Assembly: GCF_016185115.1 (NCBI RefSeq)
Contig: NZ_JACPOF010000004.1
Location: 489,979 to 553,978 of the forward strand
Direction: 5' to 3'
Length of the DNA: 64,000 nt
Source: Polaromonas sp.
GTDB taxonomy: Bacteria > Pseudomonadota > Gammaproteobacteria > Burkholderiales > Burkholderiaceae_C
Below the pieces are notes generated by a model. The model made no database searches. It was not told where the DNA came from and worked only from the letters and a program-made list of their open reading frames with translations. The position numbers and the translations under genes are program-made. Below are positions 56,416 to 64,000 of this stretch, one piece after another; position 1 is the first letter of the stretch; every line of letters starts with the position of its first letter.

Positions 56416-56949
56416 TCAGCGGTAGTTCAGTTCTGCCCGACGATTTTTGGCATAAGCCTCTTCGGTCGTGCCGGCCTCTGCGGGTTTTTCCTTGCCAAAG
56501 CTCACGGCTTCGACCTGCGCATCTGTCACACCGAGCAGCCCAAGGGAGCGTCGGACAGCCTCTGCGCGCTTCTGACCCAGCGCCAGGTTGTACTCACGCC
56601 CGCCACGATCATCGGTATGGCCTTCCACGGCCAGCCTGCGCGCCTTGTTGGCGGCCAAAAACCTGGCATGAGCCTCAATGGCACCCTGAAATTCAGGCTT
56701 GATGACATAGCTGTCGTAGTCGAAGTAGATTATTTTTGCAACACCAACGGGACCACCGGCAGCGTTGTTGGAGCCGGCAATTTCCACGGGGGTCACGGCA
56801 CTCGCAGAGGCGCCAGACCCTGCCGATCCCACACTGGTTGCGGTACGGCTTTCAACCGGCACTTCATCCAGTTTGACGTTTGATCCGCAGGCGACGAGGG
56901 CGGCAGACAACGTGATGGTCGAGATGATGGAAAAAAAGAAACGTTTCAT
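56416..56949 (-). CDS. pal: Peptidoglycan-associated lipoprotein
   Basis: A 177-residue outer-membrane lipoprotein. The lipobox is LVACG (Cys at residue 21). A Ser/Ala-rich linker is followed by the OmpA-like peptidoglycan-binding domain with IIYFDYDSYVI, EGHTDDRGGREYN and the C-terminal NRRAELNYR. Asp and Arg residues that bind diaminopimelate are in place. It works with TolB and the Tol motor to keep the outer membrane attached during division. It lies between tolB (81 bp upstream) and cpoB. Confidence 0.97.
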   Translation of the reverse strand: MKRFFFSIISTITLSAALVACGSNVKLDEVPVESRTATSVGSAGSGASASAVTPVEIAGSNNAAGGPVGVAKIIYFDYDSYVIKPEFQGAIEAHARFLAANKARRLAVEGHTDDRGGREYNLALGQKRAEAVRRSLGLLGVTDAQVEAVSFGKEKPAEAGTTEEAYAKNRRAELNYR

Positions 56950-57030
56950 GTGATTTATCCCTGCAAAACAAAATGATAAAAGCGGATATTGACTGTGTTT
57001 AACCCGACTGGATGTAGGCCAACAGGCATT

Positions 57031-58323
57031 TCACCGGGAGAATGGTCCCCAATCCGGCTCGCGAATGTCTCCACTGGCGCCAGACAGCCGCGCCTTGATT
57101 TTTCCGTCCAGTGTTGTTGTCATCAACGCCTCGCGCCCCTGCTGCCGGGTCGCATAGACGATGAGTCGGCTGTTGGGTGCAAAACTGGGGCTTTCATCTG
57201 CAGTGGTGTCTGTGATCTGGGTCACAGTGCCATTGGCCAGCTCCATTACTTGGAGCTTGAAAGCTCCTCCCACCCTCGAAACATACGCCAGCCATCGTCC
57301 ATCGGGACTGATCGCGGGCGAGATGTTGTAGCTGCCATTGAACGTAACACGCTCAACACCACCGCCAGAAGCAGTCATTCGATAGACCTGCGGGGCCCCC
57401 CCACGGTCACTGACAAAATAAATAAACCGGCCGTCCGGGGAGAAAGCCGGCTCTGTATCGATGCTTGAAGACTGCGTGAGCCGACGTGGTTCGCCGCCAT
57501 TGGCATCCAGTGCGTAAAGCTGTGAACCGCCGTCGCGACTCAGCGTTGCCACAATCTGTCGACCATCCGGCGACCAGGCTGGCGCACTGTTTGAACCACG
57601 GAAATTCGCAAGCAGGCGGCGTTTCCCGCTGGCCACATCATGGGCGTAGATAACGGGCTTGCGTGACTCAAACGACACATAAGCAAGCTGGCTTCCATTT
57701 GGAGACCACGCTGGCGAAATGATGGGTTCAGGGCTCGCTAGGGCAGATTGCGCACTTTCGCCATCAGAGTCTGCGACCCACAATGTGAAGCGGGTACCAG
57801 CCTTGGTGACGTAGGCAATTCGGGTGGAAAAGATGCCCTTTTCGCCAGTGAGCTTTTCATAAACAAAGTCCGAAATCCGGTGGGCAGAAAGTCGCAGGTC
57901 GGCCTGCGTCACCGCATAACTCTGCCCCCCCAAATCGAGTCCGCGAACGATGTCCCAAAGCCTGAGGCGCACATCAAACCGGCCATCCGCCAGGGGAGTA
58001 ACACTGCCGGTCACAAGAGAGTCCGCGCCCTTTTGCCGCCACTGAACAAGATCCGGCCGGGTACTTTCGTCGGCCACCAGGCCAGCTGTATCAACCGAAC
58101 GGAACAGCCCGCTGCGTTCGAGATCCGCTTTGACAATGGCCCCAATTTTCTGGGGGGCCTGGACCTCGCCCCTGAACGTTGCCACGGCAATCGGGAGCTG
58201 CGTGAGGCCAACGCCCGACACCTCGACCCGGAACTGCGCCAGCGCCGGCAGGGAAAAAGGCAAGGCAGTGGCGGCAAGAAGGCTGATGGCGGTTCGACGT
58301 GGAAGCAAGGGTGTGGTGCTCAT
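57031..58323 (-). CDS. tolB: Tol-Pal system protein TolB
   Basis: A 430-residue periplasmic beta-propeller protein. The signal peptide (AISLLAATALPFSLPALAQ) is followed by the N-terminal TolB domain and then repeated propeller blades, visible as PAWSPDGRQIVA, PAFSPDGRFIYFVSD and PAISPDGRWLAYVS. It binds Pal and TolA. Full length. It is first in tolB-pal-cpoB. The usual upstream tolQ-tolR-tolA genes are not here: two glycosyltransferase genes precede it on the same strand, 28 bp away. Confidence 0.97.
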   Translation of the reverse strand: MSTTPLLPRRTAISLLAATALPFSLPALAQFRVEVSGVGLTQLPIAVATFRGEVQAPQKIGAIVKADLERSGLFRSVDTAGLVADESTRPDLVQWRQKGADSLVTGSVTPLADGRFDVRLRLWDIVRGLDLGGQSYAVTQADLRLSAHRISDFVYEKLTGEKGIFSTRIAYVTKAGTRFTLWVADSDGESAQSALASPEPIISPAWSPNGSQLAYVSFESRKPVIYAHDVASGKRRLLANFRGSNSAPAWSPDGRQIVATLSRDGGSQLYALDANGGEPRRLTQSSSIDTEPAFSPDGRFIYFVSDRGGAPQVYRMTASGGGVERVTFNGSYNISPAISPDGRWLAYVSRVGGAFKLQVMELANGTVTQITDTTADESPSFAPNSRLIVYATRQQGREALMTTTLDGKIKARLSGASGDIREPDWGPFSR

Positions 58324-58351
58324 AGTTTGGAAGTCTGAATGCCTTGAAAGG

Positions 58352-59194
58352 TTAATGTAATGGGGTCACACGTACAGAAGGGTCCAGGCTGATCTGGGAC
58401 AGTCCCTTTTCAGCTATGACCACGCCCGTCTTCATGCGTTCAAAAACTTTTTGCCTGTTGACGGACTCATGATCACGCCTGCTCTCGGGGTGCCACAGAT
58501 GAAATACCTCGGTTGCGAGAAACCCATTTTTTCGCCTGACCGGCAGGTGACTGAGGCGGAGCACAAGATCTGCATCCTCATGGCCCCACCCTTCAAACGT
58601 CTCGTCAAAGCCGTTGACGGCAACAAAGTCTTCACGCCATACCGCCATATTGCAGCTTCGTATGCCGCGCCATTCGAAACCCTGTTTTAACCGGAATAAG
58701 GACCATGGCCAGCGCAGCACATGCAACAGTTTGTTGCTGTCTCCTCGCAACCAGGCACAGAGCCAAAAGAAAGCTGACTGGGCAGGAAGGTCAACTTTGG
58801 CGTCGACGACTTGTGAGGTCAGCCGCTCACTGAGCAGAACCCGGCTTCCGTTGACAAAATACCCGGGCTCAGCGAGCAAGGCATGGGCCGCTACAAATGA
58901 CTTGCCCGGAATGCAGTCGCCATCCAGAAAAACGAGATAGTCGCCCTCCGAGAAATGAGCCCCCAGATTTCTTGCTGCAGCAGCGGTAAAACCTGTATCC
59001 GGATGCCATATGTGTCTCACGCTGCAATTAAAAGTGGGGCAACCAGACATCAGCAGCGCCACATTCTCGGGATTTGACCCATCATCTGCGACCAATACCT
59101 CGTGCCGGGCATCGCACTGTGCTGCCAACGACCGTAGTACTGGCAGAAGGGTTTCCGTCCGGTTGTAGGTCAGAACAATGAAGCTGATCTTCAT
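58352..59194 (-). CDS. Family-2 glycosyltransferase (galactosyltransferase-like C-terminus)
   Basis: A 280-residue GT-A glycosyltransferase. The nucleotide-sugar half has SFIVLTYNRTETLLPVL at the start, VADDGSN and the metal site VFLDGDCIPG. The later segment FDETFEGWGHEDADLVLRL is the acceptor-side motif of family-2/galactosyltransferase C-terminal proteins. It probably adds a sugar to the LPS core, because the neighbours are LPS genes. It overlaps the preceding WaaE-like gene (ATGA) and ends 28 bp before tolB. The acceptor and sugar are not determined by sequence. Confidence 0.88.
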   Translation of the reverse strand: MKISFIVLTYNRTETLLPVLRSLAAQCDARHEVLVADDGSNPENVALLMSGCPTFNCSVRHIWHPDTGFTAAAARNLGAHFSEGDYLVFLDGDCIPGKSFVAAHALLAEPGYFVNGSRVLLSERLTSQVVDAKVDLPAQSAFFWLCAWLRGDSNKLLHVLRWPWSLFRLKQGFEWRGIRSCNMAVWREDFVAVNGFDETFEGWGHEDADLVLRLSHLPVRRKNGFLATEVFHLWHPESRRDHESVNRQKVFERMKTGVVIAEKGLSQISLDPSVRVTPLH

Positions 59195-60003
59195 GGATGC
59201 CGGCTTGTGTCTGGAACAGATTCTGCCTGCAGCGCTCTATCCGGCATGTCGGCATGCGCCTGACGGGACAACAGCCAAAGCTTGAGATAGCGGTAGTAGG
59301 TGCCTTCGGCATTTGAGATGGCCAGCACAAGCCCCATTTTCCCGTCCAGAAACCCGCGTCGCAGGACATAAGTCCGGAAGAAAGCCCAGAGGCCGTGCGC
59401 GATCGCCTTCGAGACTGAGGCAGATTTTCCTCTCGCCTGCAGTACCTGGGCTCCGGCAGTCGAATATCTGTTGGCCTTATCCAGTACAGCCTCAAAATTC
59501 GCAAAGCTTTCATGCAACAACGACGAATGAAGCAGCCCGACGGAATGATCTGTCAGAATTTTTTCATGGACAAGGTCGGTCGAAAACACCGCCGCACCCC
59601 GCCGGAACAAGCGAACGACGCGATCCGGGTTCCAGCCTGAATACATCATGTATTGCCCGCAATAACTGGACAGCCGCGGGATCGAATAGACATCGTGGCG
59701 CGACTCACCGATGACCTTCAATATTTCGGCCCTGAGTGGAGGCGTGACGCGTTCATCCGCATCAATGGACAACACCCAGTCGCAACGGGCAAGACCGAGG
59801 GCGCGATTTTTTTGTACACCGAATCCCTGCCAGTCACCGTCCTCCGTCACTTCAGCGCCCAGATGACGAGCCAGTTGCCGGGTATCGTCCTCACTGCCGG
59901 AATCCAGCACGACAATCTGGTCTGCGAACGACACCGACTGCAAACAGGCCTCAATATTGCGCGCCTCGTTTTTGGTGATGACAATGACAGACAAATTGGC
60001 CAA
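59191..60003 (-). CDS. WaaE/KdtX-like family-2 glycosyltransferase
   Basis: A 270-residue glycosyltransferase of the LPS core type. It has SVIVITKNEARNIEACLQSV, VLDSGSEDDT, the metal site SIDADERVTP and the conserved KNRALGLA and NPDRVVRLFRR segments found in WaaE-like beta-glucosyltransferases that modify heptose I. Orientation opposes the waaL-like gene, with a 161-bp divergent region between. Its stop overlaps the start of the next glycosyltransferase. A role in LPS core assembly is well supported by family and neighbours; exact sugar unknown. Confidence 0.88.
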   Translation of the reverse strand: MANLSVIVITKNEARNIEACLQSVSFADQIVVLDSGSEDDTRQLARHLGAEVTEDGDWQGFGVQKNRALGLARCDWVLSIDADERVTPPLRAEILKVIGESRHDVYSIPRLSSYCGQYMMYSGWNPDRVVRLFRRGAAVFSTDLVHEKILTDHSVGLLHSSLLHESFANFEAVLDKANRYSTAGAQVLQARGKSASVSKAIAHGLWAFFRTYVLRRGFLDGKMGLVLAISNAEGTYYRYLKLWLLSRQAHADMPDRALQAESVPDTSRHP

Positions 60004-60164
60004 CTCTCCCCCTTAAAACACGGGGCTGCAAACAGCCCACCCATCAACTTGCAAAGCATTCTTAGCATAGCAGAGCGTCCTTGCCGCTTCACCTTCAGGA
60101 TCACCTGACTCTGCCGGCCAATCATTGATAATGAACGGCGTCATACAAGTCCCGCCCAACCAAC

Positions 60165-61439
60165 TTGCAAACAAAACTCCTCAATTTTCGCCTGGTGCTT
60201 GTATGCATTGCTGCAGCTGCGATTGGGTTGCCAATCGCGATTATCAGCATCGCCAAATTGCTGCTATTGCTGGGCGCGGCAGGATTTTTTCTGTTCTCGC
60301 GCAGATTAACCCGCCCCCTGACATTACATGGCAGGCTGCGCTACACGCGACTTGCGATCCTGATCGCCATGCTGGCCTTCGGACTGAGCATTTTCTGGAC
60401 TGCTGCCCCACTGCTCGAAGCCTTGGGGTCATTCGCAAAGTATGCGAAGCTGCTGTTCATCCCCCTCGTCGCAGCCTTCATACAAAGTCGCCGGGAAGCC
60501 GTGTTGGCCCTTGGCACATTTGCAGCGCTCCAGCTGCTCATGGTGATAAGTTCATGGCTGCTGTTCTTTCATGTCCCGGTACCCTGGGCCACATCCCCAA
60601 CGGCTGTACTCTATAACTCGGTTTTTTCAAGTTACCTGGACGAGGGAATCATGACCGCTGTATTTGCGGCCATATGCTGGCATCTTCGCAAACTTGTACC
60701 GGGAAGGTTTGGTTCTTTAATCGCAACCGGGATTGCGCTCCTGGCATTGCTGAACGTTTTTTTCGTGCTGCAGGGGCGTACCGGGCATGTCGTCGCCCTC
60801 GCCTTGATATCACTCGTCATCGCCTGGGAACTGCCACGTCGCTATCGCAAGTTCGTAGCGCTGGTGCCGGTCATAGTGCTGGCAGTAATGGTGGCGCTTT
60901 CGCCAAAGGTACAACACCGGATCATCGACGTGAAAATTGAAGTGATGGGATTTTTCGCAGGGCAAGGTTCCAGCGTAGTCACCGGCACATCCTCCGGCAT
61001 ACGGCTGCATTTTTGGCACAGGGCCTTACAGTCCATGGCAGACCACCCCCTGATTGGTACAGGCGTGGGCAGCTGGAGCATTGAATTCAATCGCCTTGAA
61101 AGGCTGAAGAGCCGCTCTCCCGAGTCCATCAGGATCATGGGCAATCCCCATCAGGAATATCTCCTTTGGGGCGTACAGCTCGGCATCGGGGGAATCATCC
61201 TTCTGTTGGCAATACTGGTTTCAATTTTCCGGGAGACTTTGGCGATGGACGAACTTGCCGCGCGTAGCGCGCAATCGACTCTGCTTGCCCTGGCTGTCTC
61301 ATGCCTGTTTAACTCGACAATTTACGACGCACTTATCGGTGATTTTTTCTGCATCACGCTTGGCTTGCTATTGGCATTGGGCGTTTATGGCTCGCAACCA
61401 GTTGCCGGGACACCTGTCGGACATGAAAGGACTGAGTGA
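60165..61439 (+). CDS. O-antigen ligase-family membrane protein (WaaL-like)
   Basis: A 424-residue polytopic membrane protein with about twelve hydrophobic helices. The large periplasmic loop includes GTGVGSWSIEFNR and the conserved NPHQEYLLWGVQLG with the family His, the marks of the Wzy/WaaL ligase-polymerase group. It would join O-antigen or another glycan to lipid A-core at the periplasmic face. The start is TTG at 60165 in the absence of an ATG near the right place; confidence in the exact start is only moderate. It precedes an MsbA-like gene, its stop overlapping a possible GTG start of the latter. Confidence 0.87.
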   Translation: MQTKLLNFRLVLVCIAAAAIGLPIAIISIAKLLLLLGAAGFFLFSRRLTRPLTLHGRLRYTRLAILIAMLAFGLSIFWTAAPLLEALGSFAKYAKLLFIPLVAAFIQSRREAVLALGTFAALQLLMVISSWLLFFHVPVPWATSPTAVLYNSVFSSYLDEGIMTAVFAAICWHLRKLVPGRFGSLIATGIALLALLNVFFVLQGRTGHVVALALISLVIAWELPRRYRKFVALVPVIVLAVMVALSPKVQHRIIDVKIEVMGFFAGQGSSVVTGTSSGIRLHFWHRALQSMADHPLIGTGVGSWSIEFNRLERLKSRSPESIRIMGNPHQEYLLWGVQLGIGGIILLLAILVSIFRETLAMDELAARSAQSTLLALAVSCLFNSTIYDALIGDFFCITLGLLLALGVYGSQPVAGTPVGHERTE

Positions 61440-61441
61440 CC

Positions 61442-63208
61442 ATGGTTGCAAAGCCTGCATCTTCAGCGACGAGAAAACTCTCCACCTGGCAGAGAACGCT
61501 CCGGGTCTGGCCCTACTTCAACACGGCGCGAAGCCGCAGCGCGTGGGCTGTCGCCATAGGTGCCACGATCGTCGCGTCCGCCACCGAACCATTCGTTCCG
61601 GCGCTGTTAAAGCCCCTTCTTGACCGGGGCTTCCAGAAAGGGGCTCTGGACCTCTGGATGGTTCCGGTGTCGCTCTTGCTGCTGTTTGCCATCAGGGGAC
61701 TTTCCGGCTTTGTCGCCCAGTATGCGCTGGCCCAGGTCACCAACGAAGGCCTTCAGCAACTGCGGCGGGCCATGTTCGATAAATTGCTCAGTGCAAGGCT
61801 TTCCCTATTCGCCGACCAGACCTCCAGCGCCATCTCCAACACCGTGGTTTATGAGGTTTACAACGGCTCTGTGATACTCAACAACGCCATCATCAAGCTC
61901 GCACGGGACGTGCTAACCCTGCTTGCACTGGTTGGATACCTCATCTTCCTGAACTGGAAGTTGATGCTGGTGGTTTCGCTGCTTTTCCCTGCGGTAGCCC
62001 TGGTGATTCAACTGCTGACACGCCGCCTGTACAGACTGACCAAACAGAGCCAGACGGCCACCGACAACCTGGCCTACGTGGTCGAAGAAAACGTTCTTGC
62101 ACACCGCGATGTGAGGCTGCACGGCGCCCAGGCCAGCCAGGCTGAGCGCTTCGATGTCCTGAGCCATTCCCTGCGCCGCCTGTCGATGAAATCGACCGTG
62201 GCATATGCAAGCATGAGCGCCATCACACAGGTGCTGGCGGCCATCGCCCTGTCGGCTGTCATTTCAATTGCACTGGTGCAGGGCTCTGCCAATACGACCA
62301 CCGTTGGGGGTTTTGTGGCTTTTGTGACGGCAATGCTGTTGCTCATTGCGCCCATCAAAAGCCTGTCGGATGGTGCAACGCCTATCACACGGGGGTTGGC
62401 GGCGCTGGAACGCGGCCTTGACCTGATGGAACTGACAGACGACGAGTCTGGTGGCGCCTTCAAAAAAACGCGGGCATCCGGAGATATCCAGTTCAAAGAG
62501 GTGAGCGTTCTTTACAAGACGGGCAATGCGCTTGCCCTGGACCGCCTCACCCTTCACGTAAAAGCAGGAGAAACAGTGGCACTGGTCGGTGCTTCAGGCT
62601 CGGGCAAGACCACGCTCGTGAACATGTTGCCAAGGTTTGTGGAACCCAGCAGCGGCCACATATACCTGGACGGCCAGGAACTCGGCGATTGGAGCCTTGC
62701 ATCGCTTCGCTCACAGTTCGCATTGGTCAGCCAGCATGTCGTTATGCTCAACAGCTCAATCGCCGCGAACGTTGCACTCGGGTTGCCTGTCGATCGCGCA
62801 AGGATTGCGCAGTGCCTGGAAGCCGCCAATCTCGGCACAATGGTCGCGGAGCTCCCCCAGGGCATGGACACCCTGCTTGGGCACAATGCGATGCAACTGT
62901 CGGGTGGCCAGCGGCAAAGGCTGGCAATTGCACGCGCACTTTACAAGGACGCTCCCGTACTGATTCTGGACGAGGCCACCTCAGCACTCGACACAGAATC
63001 CGAGCAGGCAGTGCAGGAAGCGATCAGGCGCCTTGCGATGAACCGGACATCCATCATCATCGCCCATCGCTTGTCCACCATTCAGCACGCGGACCGCATC
63101 ATCATGATGAATGCGGGCAGTATTGTGGAGTCCGGGACGCACACGGAACTCATGCTGCGCAATGGTGCCTACGCACATCTCTATCGGCTGGGTTTCCAGG
63201 GCGCTTGA
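61442..63208 (+). CDS. msbA: Lipid A export ABC transporter (MsbA-like)
   Basis: A half-transporter of 588 residues. The six-helix transmembrane domain covers about residues 35-310. The C-terminal ATPase has Walker A GASGSGKT, the Q-loop FALVSQHV, signature LSGGQRQRLAIARAL, Walker B VLILDEATSALD and the switch IIAHRLST. It flips lipid A-core across the inner membrane; the membrane-domain layout and LPS neighbours favour MsbA over other exporters. ATG at 61442 is used; GTG two codons earlier overlaps the waaL-like stop and is an alternative, with AAAGGA upstream of either. It converges on the minus-strand glycosyltransferase that follows. Confidence 0.92.
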   Translation: MVAKPASSATRKLSTWQRTLRVWPYFNTARSRSAWAVAIGATIVASATEPFVPALLKPLLDRGFQKGALDLWMVPVSLLLLFAIRGLSGFVAQYALAQVTNEGLQQLRRAMFDKLLSARLSLFADQTSSAISNTVVYEVYNGSVILNNAIIKLARDVLTLLALVGYLIFLNWKLMLVVSLLFPAVALVIQLLTRRLYRLTKQSQTATDNLAYVVEENVLAHRDVRLHGAQASQAERFDVLSHSLRRLSMKSTVAYASMSAITQVLAAIALSAVISIALVQGSANTTTVGGFVAFVTAMLLLIAPIKSLSDGATPITRGLAALERGLDLMELTDDESGGAFKKTRASGDIQFKEVSVLYKTGNALALDRLTLHVKAGETVALVGASGSGKTTLVNMLPRFVEPSSGHIYLDGQELGDWSLASLRSQFALVSQHVVMLNSSIAANVALGLPVDRARIAQCLEAANLGTMVAELPQGMDTLLGHNAMQLSGGQRQRLAIARALYKDAPVLILDEATSALDTESEQAVQEAIRRLAMNRTSIIIAHRLSTIQHADRIIMMNAGSIVESGTHTELMLRNGAYAHLYRLGFQGA

Positions 63209-63219
63209 TGCCAGGCAAC

Positions 63220-64000
63220 CTAGCGCCGGACTGGCACCTGAGCTGCTACAGCGTGGTAAATTTTTTCCTGCCTTGCGGCGATATCGTCCCAGGAATATTC
63301 ACCGGCAAAAGCACGAGCCGCACGGCCCATCGTGGCGCGGAGTACCTTGTCGTTCAGTAACCCAAGCACCGAAGCAGCCAGTGAAGCAGCATCTCGCGGA
63401 TCTTCCAGAATCAGTACATTGACGCCGGAACTCAAAAATCCGGCAATGCCGCAATACTTCGCGCTGCTCACGATGACGGGGAGTCCATGAGCCATGGCTT
63501 CGAGCACAACCATGGCAAAAGTGTCTTCCAGTGTTGGATGTACAAGCATGTCTGCGGCTCGATATGCAGGAGAGACATCTTTCAACGCCCCGAGGAAGAA
63601 AACCCGGGATGCCAGCCCCATCTGTGCGGCCAGTTGCACAAACTGTGGCCGCTGCGACGAGTCACCAATGACAGCAAGAACGACGTCTGCCGGCATACGC
63701 TGAATGGCCGCCAGCAGGGTATCAAGTCCTTTCTTGCGAAAATCGTTCCCGACGAACAGGAGGCAGGTTTTGTCTTGCGGCAAACCCAGCTCATTGCGCG
63801 CAGAAATTTGATCGGAGCCGCCGGCGGGACAGGCTGGCAAATCGATCCCCGGAGTAATGACAGATGTCATCCCAACCGCATCCGGGTAACTCGCCGAAAA
63901 AATTGCACGCAGGGTTTCCGAGATAACCACTACCGCCCGATCATGATGTCTTGCGTAACGCGCACGTTCGAGCAAAAGGTACGCCACCAACCGTGGACTC
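63220..64000 (-). CDS. Family-4 glycosyltransferase, C-terminal part (runs off window)
   Basis: The last 260 codons of a GT-B glycosyltransferase. The frame is open through the window edge at 64000, so the N-terminal domain is missing. The GT-1/4 signature is present: LFVGNDFRKKGLDTLLAA opens the C-terminal domain, and the nucleotide-sugar-binding EX7E motif is in LEDTFAMVVLEAMAHGLPV. It belongs to the LPS or cell-surface glycan locus. It is convergent with the msbA-like gene, with 11 bp between their stops. Confidence 0.9.
   Translation of the reverse strand, partial: SPRLVAYLLLERARYARHHDRAVVVISETLRAIFSASYPDAVGMTSVITPGIDLPACPAGGSDQISARNELGLPQDKTCLLFVGNDFRKKGLDTLLAAIQRMPADVVLAVIGDSSQRPQFVQLAAQMGLASRVFFLGALKDVSPAYRAADMLVHPTLEDTFAMVVLEAMAHGLPVIVSSAKYCGIAGFLSSGVNVLILEDPRDAASLAASVLGLLNDKVLRATMGRAARAFAGEYSWDDIAARQEKIYHAVAAQVPVRR

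Overview
This is a GC-rich chromosomal segment that looks like a betaproteobacterium of the order Burkholderiales, most likely family Comamonadaceae (Polaromonas, Rhodoferax or Variovorax type). The inference rests on Bug-type solute receptors, the smc-zipA-ligA block, the succinylase lysine genes dapC-dapD-dapE, a ZipA-like FtsZ partner and the style of the GC-rich intergenic repeats. No rRNA gene is present, so the genus cannot be fixed.

Layout. 1-5.0 kb: the 5' part of purL (minus), map, and glnD, which is interrupted by one in-frame amber codon. 5.0-26.6 kb: a large accessory catabolic region. A LysR regulator at 11.4 kb faces two Bug receptors, a thiamine-diphosphate enzyme, an SDR and a GlcG/HbpS-like protein on the minus strand. 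On the plus strand an almost gapless operon of about 14 kb follows: flavin monooxygenase, isocitrate-lyase-family lyase, isochorismatase-fold amidase, Asp/Glu-racemase-fold protein, a complete LIV-type ABC transporter, alpha/beta hydrolase, aldehyde dehydrogenase, SDR, metallo-hydrolase and a LeuCD-type hydratase. This reads as uptake and breakdown of an organic acid or heterocycle by way of a cis-dicarboxylic acid; the substrate is unknown.

26.7-47.7 kb is mostly housekeeping: a HEPN-like orphan, second copies of methionine aminopeptidase and peptide deformylase, ligA-zipA-smc, a polytopic orphan, dapC-dapD-pilU-dapE-prmB, an ABC-F ATPase and three small envelope or unknown genes. Two families of dispersed intergenic repeats lie here, each with two copies.

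47.8-53.4 kb is a 5.5-kb integrative element inserted in the 3' half of a tRNA-Lys(CUU) gene and bounded by a perfect 45-bp direct repeat. It carries a tyrosine integrase, an AlpA-like HTH gene, a rolling-circle-type replication initiator, and a visibly AT-richer cargo: a DUF262 gene and an FRG-domain gene with overlapping ends, plus a divergent gene of unknown family. The cargo is a candidate anti-phage module and is the best candidate in the window for an undescribed system.

53.4-64 kb: two tRNA-Lys genes, tcdA, a YeeE/YedE transporter, tolB-pal-cpoB (without tolQRA upstream), and an LPS region with two family-2 glycosyltransferases, an O-antigen ligase-like protein, an MsbA-like exporter and the C-terminal part of a family-4 glycosyltransferase cut by the window edge.
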